Origin: Paenibacillus sp. JZ16
GTDB lineage: Bacteria; Bacillota; Bacilli; Paenibacillales; Paenibacillaceae
DNA: 64,000 bases
Direction of reading: 5' to 3'
Assembly (NCBI RefSeq): GCF_015326965.1
Contig: NZ_CP017659.1
Span: 558,001-622,000, forward strand
The translations under genes and the position numbers were made by a program. The notes below the pieces were generated by a model, which had not been told where the DNA came from, made no database searches, and was given only the letters and a program-made list of their open reading frames with translations. Positions 25,630-33,648 of the stretch are shown here, piece by piece (positions within the stretch are counted from its first letter, which is position 1; every line of letters begins with the position of its first letter).

Positions 25630-25709
25630 CTGCCTGCTACTATCATGATATGATTTATGTTAGACAACTTTAGTACACAGCCCACGATCCTATACCCAGA
25701 TGTTGCGTC

Positions 25710-25979
25710 TTACCAACTGGACTTTTTCACGCCTGGAATTTGTCCTTTGTGGGCTAGCTCGCGAAAGACGATCCGTGACACGCCAAACTTGCTAATATAG
25801 CCTCTTGGTCTGCCGCTAACCGCGCAGCGATTGTGAAGTCGTGTCGGGGAGGAGTCACGAGGAAGCTTCTGCAGTCCCTCATAGTCCCCTTTTTCTTTTA
25901 GCTCCCTGCGTTTTTCAGCATATTTGGCCACGACTTGCTGTCTTTTTCGTTCTTTAATGACTTTGGACTTTTTTGCCAT
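25710..25979 (-). CDS. rpsN: Zinc-independent ribosomal protein S14 (C-minus paralogue)
   Basis: S14 of 89 residues of the long type lacking the CxxC-CxxC zinc ribbon; the only cysteine is in [21 protein letters not shown], the conserved S14 core. Such paralogues (Bacillus YhzA) replace the zinc-binding S14 in ribosomes during zinc starvation, sparing zinc. It lies 29 bases after the znuA stop, at the end of the Zur-controlled znuCBA operon, so import and zinc sparing are induced together. Confidence 0.95.
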   Translation of the reverse strand: MAKKSKVIKERKRQQVVAKYAEKRRELKEKGDYEGLQKLPRDSSPTRLHNRCAVSGRPRGYISKFGVSRIVFRELAHKGQIPGVKKSSW

Positions 25980-26008
25980 CTAAAACAATCCTCCTCTATT
26001 CTTAAGAT

Positions 26009-27205
26009 TTATTCATTTAAAGCAGCTTGCAAGGCTTGGAGATTTTGATGCATGATTGCAATGTAATCAAGTTCTTTTGCGATATCTTCCTCTGTCAAGC
26101 CTTCAATCGGATTCAGCACGGCTGTGGATGCTCCGATTTCAGTTGCGATCGTCTCTGCAACGTTTGAGGCGACGAGCGTTTCAAAAAATATAGTTTTTAC
26201 ATTGTTCTCCTTGGCAAATTCAATGATCTTCGCCATTTGCGAAGCCGACGGCTCTTGATCCGGAGACAACCCCGCGATCGGTACCTGGGTTAAACCATAT
26301 TCATGGGCTAAATACCCGAAAGCAGCATGCTGGGTGATGAAGTCTTTTCTCTTGGAATCCTTCAATCCTTCGTTAAACTCCTGATCCAACGCCTCCAGCT
26401 TGCTTACGTAGGCATCTGCATTCGCTTTGTAGGCATCCTTATGCTCAGGATCTGCTTCCGCCAGGCCTTGTTCAATATTACGCACTTGCTGAATAGCAAG
26501 AGCAGGCGAAAGCCACACATGTGGGTCAAGTCCACCGTGATCATGATGATGCCCACCTTCTTCGCCATGATCATGGGCATGTTCATCTTCGTGGCTGTGT
26601 TCATCCTCTGCACCATGGTCATGGGCATGTTCATCTTCGTGGCTATGTGCACCCTCTGCCCCATGGTCGTGCGCATGTTCATCCTCGTGGCTATGTTCGC
26701 CCTCTGTGCCGTGGCCATGGGCATGCTCCTCTTCATGGCTGTGTTCGCCTTCTGCGCCATGGTCGTGGGCATGGGAATGCCCTTCGCCTTCCATGATCTC
26801 TATTCCTTGACTAGCCTCAATTACCTTTAGATCACGATCTTTGACGCTATCCAGTACCTGATCAATCCAACTCTCCATACCTGCACCGTTATACACAATC
26901 ACGTCAGCATCAGCAATGCCTGCCATATCCTGCGGCGTAGGTTCCCAGTCATGCGGTTCAACCCCTGCCGGTACCAAATTCTCAACATCCGCCAAATCGC
27001 CGGCAACTTGGCGCGTAAATTCATACATCGGATAGAAGCTTGTTTTAATCTTTAATTTTGTTGCTGTCGATGTATCTGTTACTTGGCTATCTGTTGTATT
27101 CATGCTTCCATTGGATTCACTTGGCTTGGCAGAGCCGCAGCCCGCGACAGCCAATGCTGCGGATAATGAAAAAGCGGCAAAGATTCGTTTATAACTCTTA
27201 ATCAT
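26009..27205 (-). CDS. znuA: High-affinity zinc-binding lipoprotein ZnuA/AdcA
   Basis: Zinc-binding protein of the cluster A-I family, 398 residues, with lipobox (ALAVAGCGS). Typical segments are PMYEFTRQVAGD, NLVPAGVEPHDWEPTPQD (first ligand His), HVWLSPA (second), FITQHAAFGYLA (third) and FFETLVASNVAETIA. The loop between the first ligand and HVWLSP is a long His/Glu/Asp-rich region (about residues 145-225) of four 16-residue repeats, which likely gathers zinc. It overlaps znuB by 8 bases and is followed by rpsN. The operon starts at the 28754 Zur box. Confidence 0.96.
   Translation of the reverse strand: MIKSYKRIFAAFSLSAALAVAGCGSAKPSESNGSMNTTDSQVTDTSTATKLKIKTSFYPMYEFTRQVAGDLADVENLVPAGVEPHDWEPTPQDMAGIADADVIVYNGAGMESWIDQVLDSVKDRDLKVIEASQGIEIMEGEGHSHAHDHGAEGEHSHEEEHAHGHGTEGEHSHEDEHAHDHGAEGAHSHEDEHAHDHGAEDEHSHEDEHAHDHGEEGGHHHDHGGLDPHVWLSPALAIQQVRNIEQGLAEADPEHKDAYKANADAYVSKLEALDQEFNEGLKDSKRKDFITQHAAFGYLAHEYGLTQVPIAGLSPDQEPSASQMAKIIEFAKENNVKTIFFETLVASNVAETIATEIGASTAVLNPIEGLTEEDIAKELDYIAIMHQNLQALQAALNE
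26545..26775. repeat. 48-bp tandem repeats encoding the ZnuA histidine-rich loop
   Basis: About four to four and a half imperfect copies of a 48-base unit, each coding a 16-residue block of the type EHSHEDEHAHDHGAE. Frame is preserved throughout. Differences among copies are mostly single substitutions. Confidence 0.85.
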
Positions 27206-28061
27206 GATTAATAACTCCTCTTACTTTCGGTTTGTTTATTTGTACAGCTCTTCGATTTCGCAATTGCAGCAGCTTCTGAATGAATACGGCTATGAGCAAG
27301 AACCCTAACAAAATGAGTGCAATCGTGCCACCGGGTGGCGAATTCAAATAGTAGGAGGCGGTTAACCCCGAGAAAACGCCAAACAATCCTGTAAGGACGG
27401 CTACTCCCATGGCAGCTAAAAATCCGGGAGCAATCCGGAGCGCTATCGAGGCTGGAAGTACAATAAGTGCCGATACTAGCAATACACCAACGATCGGCAT
27501 GGAAGCAGCGACCGTCATGCCTGTGAACACGGCGAATGAAAACGATAGAATCGAAACCCGAGTTCCTGAAATTGCAGCAGTTTCCTCATCAAAGGCGAAG
27601 TTATACAGGGGCCGGCGTAAGGCAACAAAAAACACCAGCCCTAATGCGGTTACGATGGCAATCAGTCCTAGTTGTGTATCACTGACCGCAACGATGGATC
27701 CAAAAAGGTAGGAACTGAAGCTTTTGTTCAAATGCGCATTCAAACTCATCAGGACGACGGCCACTGCCAGTCCGGAGGTCATGATAATGGCTACCGGCAC
27801 CTCGGTGTAGGTGCGGTATACCCTTCGAAGCTGTTCAATGACAAGAGCTCCGATAATGGCGATCACAAATCCGCTTATCGTCGGATTGAATTGCAGGAAC
27901 GATCCTAATGCCACCCCTGCCAACGATACATGGGAGAGGGTGTCAGCCATAAGCACCTGCCGACGAAGCATTAAATATACGCCGAGGATCGGAGCGATTA
28001 CACCGATCAGGCCTCCTGCCCAAAACGCGCGCTGCATGAATTCGTAACCGAGCATCGCCAT
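27198..28061 (-). CDS. znuB: Zinc ABC transporter permease ZnuB
   Basis: Membrane permease of the ABC-3 family, 287 residues with about eight to nine helices. Typical segments are MQRAFWAGGLIGVIAPILGV, LMADTLSHVSLAGVALG and PIVGVLLVSALIVLPAS. The ATG at 28061 has AAGGAGG nine bases upstream and lies within the 3' end of znuC, a 55-base overlap. It forms the channel for zinc delivered by ZnuA. Confidence 0.95.
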   Translation of the reverse strand: MAMLGYEFMQRAFWAGGLIGVIAPILGVYLMLRRQVLMADTLSHVSLAGVALGSFLQFNPTISGFVIAIIGALVIEQLRRVYRTYTEVPVAIIMTSGLAVAVVLMSLNAHLNKSFSSYLFGSIVAVSDTQLGLIAIVTALGLVFFVALRRPLYNFAFDEETAAISGTRVSILSFSFAVFTGMTVAASMPIVGVLLVSALIVLPASIALRIAPGFLAAMGVAVLTGLFGVFSGLTASYYLNSPPGGTIALILLGFLLIAVFIQKLLQLRNRRAVQINKPKVRGVINHD

Positions 28062-28714
28062 CCCGTATCCTCCTTTCGTTCCAGATGGACGACCCGGTCC
28101 AGGTAAGGATCGATTTCCTCCAATGAATGGGTAACCATGATAACCGTTTTGCCTCTATGTTTCACATAGTGATCCAGCAGCTCGTATAACTCTTTACGGC
28201 TCGCTTCATCCATCCCGGTTGTTGGTTCATCAAGGATCAGCGCCTCCGGCTCCTGAGCCAATGCTCTGGCAATACAAACCCGTTGCTTCTGACCCCCTGA
28301 CAATTCGCCAATCTTATGGTTGCGATATTCCCACATCCCCACTTCAATCAAGCTTTGCTTGACGGCCTCATGATCGCTGGCTGCAAACCGTTTGAACAAC
28401 CCGAGACGATGATAACGGCCTGAACGAACGAGTTCGATGACTTTACTGGGGAAACCGGCGTTAAACGAAGCCACAAGTTGAGGAACATAACCAACCGTTA
28501 TTGGTGATCCGTCCTCCGATACACGATTCATTTCAATCGTTCCGCTCCAAGGCTTGATCAAACCCAGCATCAATTTAAGCAAGGTCGATTTCGCTGCACC
28601 ATTGGGGCCTGAAATAACGATAAATTGCCCGGTATGGATATCCAGTGACAGGTTCTCGATGACGGTTCGATCTCCGTATCCAAACACGACGTCGCGCATG
28701 GAGGACATAATCAT
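28007..28714 (-). CDS. znuC: Zinc ABC transporter ATPase ZnuC
   Basis: ATPase of 235 residues with Walker A (GPNGAAKST), Q-loop (YVPQLVASFNAGFP), signature (LSGGQKQRVCIARA), Walker B (ALILDEPTTGMD) and H-loop (VTHSLEEI). The A in GPNGAAKST replaces the usual G, a tolerated variant. First gene of the znuCBA-rpsN operon, 40 bases after its Zur box. The last 18 codons overlap znuB. Confidence 0.95.
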   Translation of the reverse strand: MIMSSMRDVVFGYGDRTVIENLSLDIHTGQFIVISGPNGAAKSTLLKLMLGLIKPWSGTIEMNRVSEDGSPITVGYVPQLVASFNAGFPSKVIELVRSGRYHRLGLFKRFAASDHEAVKQSLIEVGMWEYRNHKIGELSGGQKQRVCIARALAQEPEALILDEPTTGMDEASRKELYELLDHYVKHRGKTVIMVTHSLEEIDPYLDRVVHLERKEDTGWRCSVTNSCSARFGQEA

Positions 28715-28753
28715 TTCTATCTTCCTTCCTCATGACAGAACATTCAACACTGT

Positions 28754-28776
28754 CTTGCGTAATAATTACGATTAAT
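28754..28776 (-). promoter_or_regulatory. Zur box for znuCBA-rpsN
   Basis: TTGCGTAATAATTACGATTAA carries the centre GCGTAATAATTACGA, one mismatch from the operator consensus. It also lies just beyond the 3' end of rpmG. Confidence 0.88.
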
Positions 28777-28789
28777 GACGCTGCTTATA

Positions 28790-28939
28790 TTAACGTGTCT
28801 CACGATGTAACGTATATCTTTTCAATCTAGGGCAATACTTGCGCATTTCCAAACGCTCTGGATGATTTTTCTTATTTTTGGTTGTCGTGTAATTGCGATC
28901 TCCCGTTTCGGTGCATGCCAATGTAACGATGACTCTCAT
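28790..28939 (-). CDS. rpmG: Zinc-independent ribosomal protein L33 (C-minus paralogue)
   Basis: L33 of 49 residues, beginning [20 protein letters not shown] and ending [10 protein letters not shown]. The zinc-binding form has two CxxC pairs; here the second cysteine of each pair is replaced (CTET, CPRL), so zinc should not be bound. It complements the zinc-free S14 in the ribosome under starvation. AAGGAGG lies upstream of the ATG, and it has its own Zur box 18 bases before the start. The gene is not in the same transcription unit as znuC. Confidence 0.93.
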   Translation of the reverse strand: MRVIVTLACTETGDRNYTTTKNKKNHPERLEMRKYCPRLKRYTLHRETR

Positions 28940-28956
28940 ATTTTGCATCCTCCTTA

Positions 28957-28979
28957 TTAGTAATGTTTACGATTAGTAA
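28957..28979 (-). promoter_or_regulatory. Zur box for rpmG
   Basis: TTAGTAATGTTTACGATTAG (centre TAGTAATGTTTACGA) lies just upstream of the L33 ribosome binding site; two or three mismatches from the consensus. Confidence 0.75.
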
Positions 28980-29034
28980 TACTACCCTCTATGTGTATCT
29001 TTTGTCAACCCATCTATCGGATTTATGACATCTA

Positions 29035-29850
29035 TCAATGAGCAGCGACGGTTATTGGATTATACTCTTCAATAGCGTTCTGCATATGCTTCATCTGAAG
29101 AGGCATTCGCTCAATAATCGCTTTTCGTTTTGCTTTTAGTACAATTTGTTCAATATCAGCAAAGCTGCACCTTGCAAGCTGCTCGCAAGTTTCAGTGAGA
29201 ATTGACGGATCATATTCAAATTCGCCAATGAGAATTTCAATGTATAACTTCCTTTGCTCCAGCTCAGGCACGGTATAGATTAACTTCGTATCGAATCGGC
29301 GCCATATAGCCTGATCCAGATCCTTTTCTAAATTGGTGGCCGCCATAATAATGCTCCGGTCTCCAAAGTCATCCAAGCATTGGAGCAACGTATTTACAGC
29401 ACGCGCCATCTCCTTGACTTCATCGTTGTTATCTCGAGTCCGGGCAATGGCATCGAATTCATCCAGGAACAGAACACACGAAAATGTGTCGGCATAATCG
29501 AATATTTTACGGATATTGCTTCCGGTTTCCCCCAAATGACTGTGGATGATCGCGTCCAAGCGAACCAAGACAAGTGGAAGTTCAAGGACCTTAGCCATGT
29601 AAAAAGCCGTTAAGGTCTTTCCTGTTCCTGGAGGGCCGTACATGACAATCTTGTTTGGAACCGGCACGCCATGCTGTTCAAACTCCTCCCTCATCCCTAA
29701 AATTTCAACAAATTCATTCACAATTCTTTGATTGATTTCTGGCAAAAAGAGATGCTTTGCCTTTTTGGCACAGTCCTTGGGAGAATATAGGCTTGCCATG
29801 TCAATTCCCTTCGCACGAGGAAGACGCTGACTCGTATTACTTTTGCTCAT
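29035..29850 (-). CDS. AAA+ ATPase, third gene of the ZagA operon
   Basis: Single-domain AAA+ ATPase of 271 residues: Walker A (GPPGTGKTL), Walker B (CVLFLDEFDAIA), sensor 1 (IMAATN) and an arginine-finger region (AIWRRFDTKLIYT). This is the classic FtsH/p97-type core without a protease or membrane domain. It resembles stand-alone AAA proteins that remodel a partner. It follows the DUF3024 gene by 48 bases in the operon led by ZagA. A role in dismantling or loading zinc proteins is possible but is inference only. Confidence 0.85.
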   Translation of the reverse strand: MSKSNTSQRLPRAKGIDMASLYSPKDCAKKAKHLFLPEINQRIVNEFVEILGMREEFEQHGVPVPNKIVMYGPPGTGKTLTAFYMAKVLELPLVLVRLDAIIHSHLGETGSNIRKIFDYADTFSCVLFLDEFDAIARTRDNNDEVKEMARAVNTLLQCLDDFGDRSIIMAATNLEKDLDQAIWRRFDTKLIYTVPELEQRKLYIEILIGEFEYDPSILTETCEQLARCSFADIEQIVLKAKRKAIIERMPLQMKHMQNAIEEYNPITVAAH

Positions 29851-29898
29851 CGATAGTTGTAGCTCCTTCAGTGTGTATATAGATGTATGTAACCCGGT

Positions 29899-30231
29899 TT
29901 AAGTAACCCATATAACCTCTTGGGCATCAATTTCTACCTGCTCCAGCACCTCTTCAAAATCATTGCTGGGATTAATAGACGAAACTGGAATCCATTCATT
30001 GCCGTTCGGCTTGGCATAGACTCTCCATGTACCTTTGTGGAAATGAAATTGCACTAGCTCGGTAGACATCCATTCCCGTCGATCCCAATCGGGTCTTTCT
30101 TCCGAAAGGATGACGGTATCTTCAAGAGTCCGATATGTTAGCCGAACAGACGCTCTAAGATCCGCAGGTACTTTCACGGCAATGTAACCCTCAAGAATTG
30201 CACAGATCCTTTTGTACGTAAATGGGTCCAC
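29899..30231 (-). CDS. DUF3024-like protein between ZagA and the AAA+ ATPase
   Basis: Soluble protein of 110 residues. SVRLTYRTLEDTVILSEERP..WDRREW followed by VQFHFHKGTWRVYAKPNGNEW matches my memory of the DUF3024 family, whose function is not known. It has no cysteine; the only histidines are in FHFHKG. It lies 79 bases after zagA and before the AAA+ gene, forming a three-gene Zur-controlled unit. Confidence 0.7.
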   Translation of the reverse strand: MDPFTYKRICAILEGYIAVKVPADLRASVRLTYRTLEDTVILSEERPDWDRREWMSTELVQFHFHKGTWRVYAKPNGNEWIPVSSINPSNDFEEVLEQVEIDAQEVIWVT

Positions 30232-30310
30232 GCTAAAATACCTCCTATTCCTCGGTTTATTCTTCTAGCGCGCTGTTCACGTAATTTTAAATCAATAGCC
30301 GCTCTATCAG

Positions 30311-31498
30311 CTATGCAATCCAAGGCAATGGATTCTCAAAGCGCGCCCAATTCAAGCTCATTTCCTCATCGGTAAGCAGACACTGATCCAACGCATCCTC
30401 AACATTCTCTCGATCCATGTCGATCCCGATCATCACCAACTCGGTTTGCCGATCTCCCCAATCGGTGTCCCATTTCGCCCGAACATCCGCCTCGGTTCGT
30501 AAAATCTCTTCTCTTTCGGCTGCAGGAAGAGCGGCAACCCAATATCCAGCTGGTCCAAACTGAATCGAGGGGCCGGCTTGGCTTAAGCTTGCCGCAACAT
30601 CTCCATCGGCAGCCAACCACACCAGTCCTTTCGCACGCACTACCTGTTCAGGCCATTCCCCCATGAATTCAGCCAACCGGGAAGGATGAAAGGGCCTTCT
30701 GCGACGATACACGAAGGAGCTTATTCCATACTCTTCGGTCTCCGGGACATGCGTTTCTTTTTGCAATTCCTGGATCCATCCGGCTGACATGCTTACCCGT
30801 TCAAAATCAAACAATCCCGTATTTAAGATCTCAGACGGATCGACTTGCCCATTCCGGGTACGAATGATCTTGGCGCTCGGCTGCAGCTTCCGAAGGACAG
30901 CTTCCAGCTTGTTCAATTCCTCGTCATCCACGAGATCACATTTATTTAGCAGCAGTACATTGCAAGTTTCGATCTGATCGATAAGCAAATCCACGACATC
31001 ACGATCATCTTCGCTTCCTGCGCCCTGATTGCGGTCCAGAAGGCTCTGACCGGATGCGAAATCCTGCCAGAATCGATTAGCGTCCACGACGGTGACCAAA
31101 CAATCGAGTTTAGCCAGATTCGTTAAATCAATCCCTGTCTCTTCGTCGGCATATGTAAATGTCTGAGCGACCGGGATCGGTTCGCTGATGCCTGTGGATT
31201 CAATCAGAATGTAATCAAACCGTTGTTCATTGGCGAGTTTTTCAATTTCCTCCATTAAATCATCTCGCAGCGTGCAGCATATGCATCCGTTGGACATCTC
31301 GACCAGCTTCTCTTCCGTGCGGGATAAGGACGCCTCTCCCTTAACCAGCGCTGCATCAATGTTAATCTCGCTCATGTCATTTACAATGACAGCGACCTTC
31401 AGGCCTTGCCGGTTATTCAAAACGTGATTTAATACCGTTGTTTTTCCCGAACCTAGATACCCGCTGAGTACCGTTACGGGGATTTGTTGTTGTGTCAT
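30311..31498 (-). CDS. zagA: ZagA-type (YciC) COG0523 GTPase, zinc metallochaperone
   Basis: Protein of 395 residues, close to Bacillus ZagA/YciC in length and sequence: GYLGSGKTTVLNHVLNNR, VIVNDMSEINIDAALVK, the CxCC motif in MSNGCICCTLRDDLMEE, LIESTGISEPIPVAQTF and the guanine motif LLNKCD. The C-terminal CobW domain contains RAKGLVWLA. In Bacillus this GTPase is Zur-controlled and supports the zinc-dependent folate enzyme FolE during depletion. It is the first gene of a unit with DUF3024 and an AAA+ ATPase, 53 bases after a Zur box. Confidence 0.94.
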   Translation of the reverse strand: MTQQQIPVTVLSGYLGSGKTTVLNHVLNNRQGLKVAVIVNDMSEINIDAALVKGEASLSRTEEKLVEMSNGCICCTLRDDLMEEIEKLANEQRFDYILIESTGISEPIPVAQTFTYADEETGIDLTNLAKLDCLVTVVDANRFWQDFASGQSLLDRNQGAGSEDDRDVVDLLIDQIETCNVLLLNKCDLVDDEELNKLEAVLRKLQPSAKIIRTRNGQVDPSEILNTGLFDFERVSMSAGWIQELQKETHVPETEEYGISSFVYRRRRPFHPSRLAEFMGEWPEQVVRAKGLVWLAADGDVAASLSQAGPSIQFGPAGYWVAALPAAEREEILRTEADVRAKWDTDWGDRQTELVMIGIDMDRENVEDALDQCLLTDEEMSLNWARFENPLPWIA

Positions 31499-31551
31499 TG
31501 CATTCTTCTCCTTGTGACTTGATATTGGACTTAAAATGGACTAATCCATCT

Positions 31552-31574
31552 TATTCGTAATGATTACGATCTAT
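31552..31574 (-). promoter_or_regulatory. Zur box for zagA-DUF3024-AAA
   Basis: TATTCGTAATGATTACGATC contains a perfect core TCGTAATGATTACGA. A TTGTCA on the minus strand lies beside it at the -35 distance of a plausible promoter. Confidence 0.9.
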
Positions 31575-31748
31575 GACAAACCTAATATAATTCCTTTTAT
31601 TCAAAATGTCAAACGTCTATATTTCGATACATCACGTCCTTAGAATCACAAATTATCTTGGCTCCAAAAAAACCACAGCGAATAGACCAAAGATGATCAT
31701 GGATCCCTGGTCTACCAGCCCTTGATTTTGCAAGCGTTGAGCAATACC

Positions 31749-32563
31749 TTATCCTTCGCGATGAACGATTGAATGGGGCAGGAAGATAGGCGTTCCCGCC
31801 ACAGGATCCTTCAACACCGTAGCGTGTATTCCGAACACTTCCTGCAGCACAGCTTCAGTCAGCACTCGATCCGGCGTACCATCCCGTACAACCCGCCCAT
31901 CCTTTAGAACAACCATTCGATCTGCGTATCTCGCCGCCTGATTCAAATCATGAAGCACAACAATAATCGTAGTCCCTCTCTCTTGATTCAGCCTTCTAAC
32001 GAGCTCCAATATCTCCAACTGATGTCGAACATCCAGGAATGTCGTGGGCTCATCCAGCATTAACACGGGAGTCGACTGAGCGATCGCCATGGCAATCCAC
32101 GCTCGCTGCCTTTCTCCCCCGAAAGGGAATCCAGCGGCCGCTGCTCGAAAGCTTGCATTCCGGTAACCTCAAGCGCCTCTTCGATTGCAGCATGATCCTG
32201 CTTTTTCAACATCCGCAGCGGACCTACGTGAGGATACCGTCCCTGTTCTACCAGCTCTCTGACCGTTATGGCCATCGGAACCTCCGGTGACTGAGGGAGT
32301 ATCGCCATTTTCCTTGCCAAGGCCCTCGGAGATTCTTTTGCAATGGCATGCCCATCCAGATATACACACCCTTTCTGCGGCATAAGCAGCCGTGCCATGG
32401 TTTTAAGCAGCGTGGATTTGCCGGATCCGTTGGTGCCCAAGAGCGCGGTCACACCACCCGATAGGATATCCATGGACATCTCTTTGAGGATGGGTTTGTC
32501 GTTATATCGCAGCTCTATTTTCTGAGCTTCCAGCAAGGGTTTTTGGGATTGATCTTCTTTCAT
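31749..32563 (-). CDS. FecE-type ABC ATPase, frameshifted in a G5 run
   Basis: ATPase of about 271 residues if repaired: Walker A (GTNGSGKST), Q-loop (ILPQSPEVPMA), Walker B (VLMLDEPTTFLD) and H-loop (VVLHDLNQAARYAD). The signature is broken: the first frame reads LDSLSGEKGSER and stops soon after, while the C-terminal half continues in another frame from AMAIAQST. One extra G in the G5 run at 32116-32120 restores LDSLSGGERQRAWIAMAIAQ. It is the last gene of the FecBCDE operon with box 35757. All other motifs are intact, so it is probably a functional gene with a base missing in the sequence. Confidence 0.85.
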
Positions 32564-32595
32564 CTTCGTCTCTGTCTCCTTGTTCGTTGAAACAT

Positions 32596-33648
32596 TTAAT
32601 GTGATTTTCTTTTTTGCTTAATGAGATACAGAAAAAAAGGAGCCCCCATAAAGGCAGTAACTGCCCCTACCGGAAGGGAAACTTGCGAGCTTAAACCGAA
32701 TACACGCAGCTCGAACGATACGGCCTGGGCAATGACATCGGCGCCGAGCAGCAGCAGACCTGTGACAACCGTACTGAAAGGGAATAATCTTCTTGCATCT
32801 TGGCCTACCAGTCTCCTTGCAATATGAGGGCCGATAAGACCGATAAATCCGATTGCGCCAACGGCTGCAACCGCTCCGGCGGTCAGCATTGCCGCCAGGA
32901 TGAGCATCATCCATCTCATTCGACGAACTTGTACGCCCAGACTAGCTGCCGTAGACTGCCCCAATTGCAAGGCATTCGCAGCTCCTGCGCTAAGCAGACC
33001 CAGAGGAATGATGAGTAAAGCCCAAGGCCAAAGCATATCCCAATGTACCCATACCCGGCCATTAAGGGATCCGATCATCCATAACAAGATGCTGCCGACC
33101 GCTTCCGTATGCCTGAGCAGGATTAACGAGGTGCAGGATTGCAATACGCTGCCCGTCAGTATTCCGACTAATGCAAGCCTGGTGATATCCATTCCCTTAC
33201 CCAAGCTTAATGCGTTTACAAAAAGCACAGTGCCGATGCCGCCCGTCCATGCAACCAAAGGAAGATATTTTGTCGCATCCCCTAACCCGTCAGCAAAAGT
33301 GATCCAAATGACGATCATCAACACCGAGCCTGCCGATACGCCGAGCAACCCCGGCTCTGCCAATGGGTTCCGGGTTATGGACTGAAGAATCGCTCCTGCC
33401 AGACCCAGCATGGCACCTGCTACAAGCGCAATCAAGGTCCTTGGCAGTCGAAGCTGCCATATGATTTGTCGATGGTGTGCCTCTTCATGCGCGTTTGCTA
33501 ATGCACGCAGAATATGTTGCGGTGAAATAACCACTTTGCCAAATGCGACATGCATGACACACAGAATCAGGATAAGCAGCAAGGCTACCATGAGTCCGAT
33601 CTTATATGTCATCTCATAGGGATTACGATTCCGGATCAGCTTGTTCAT
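32596..33648 (-). CDS. FecCD-type ABC permease
   Basis: Permease of 350 residues with about nine to ten helices; LPRTLIALVAGAMLGLAGAILQ, TRNPLAEPGLLGVSAGSVLMI and GFIGLIGPHIARRLVG are the family signatures. It overlaps the partner permease by 4 bases, so this importer uses a heterodimer of two FecCD-type proteins, unlike the single permease systems at 12330 and 22523. This arrangement is typical of Bacillota siderophore importers. Confidence 0.94.
   Translation of the reverse strand: MNKLIRNRNPYEMTYKIGLMVALLLILILCVMHVAFGKVVISPQHILRALANAHEEAHHRQIIWQLRLPRTLIALVAGAMLGLAGAILQSITRNPLAEPGLLGVSAGSVLMIVIWITFADGLGDATKYLPLVAWTGGIGTVLFVNALSLGKGMDITRLALVGILTGSVLQSCTSLILLRHTEAVGSILLWMIGSLNGRVWVHWDMLWPWALLIIPLGLLSAGAANALQLGQSTAASLGVQVRRMRWMMLILAAMLTAGAVAAVGAIGFIGLIGPHIARRLVGQDARRLFPFSTVVTGLLLLGADVIAQAVSFELRVFGLSSQVSLPVGAVTAFMGAPFFLYLIKQKRKSH

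Noticed and set aside
26545-26775. CRISPR-like array
   Set aside because: The 48-bp repeats are contiguous, have no spacers and encode an in-frame protein segment.
26327-26830. Plus-strand open frames across the znuA histidine region
   Set aside because: They are antisense shadows of the repetitive His-rich coding sequence, without ribosome binding sites or family similarity.
31749-32563. Two separate half-size ABC proteins
   Set aside because: The junction restores a perfect ABC signature by adding one G, so it is one gene.
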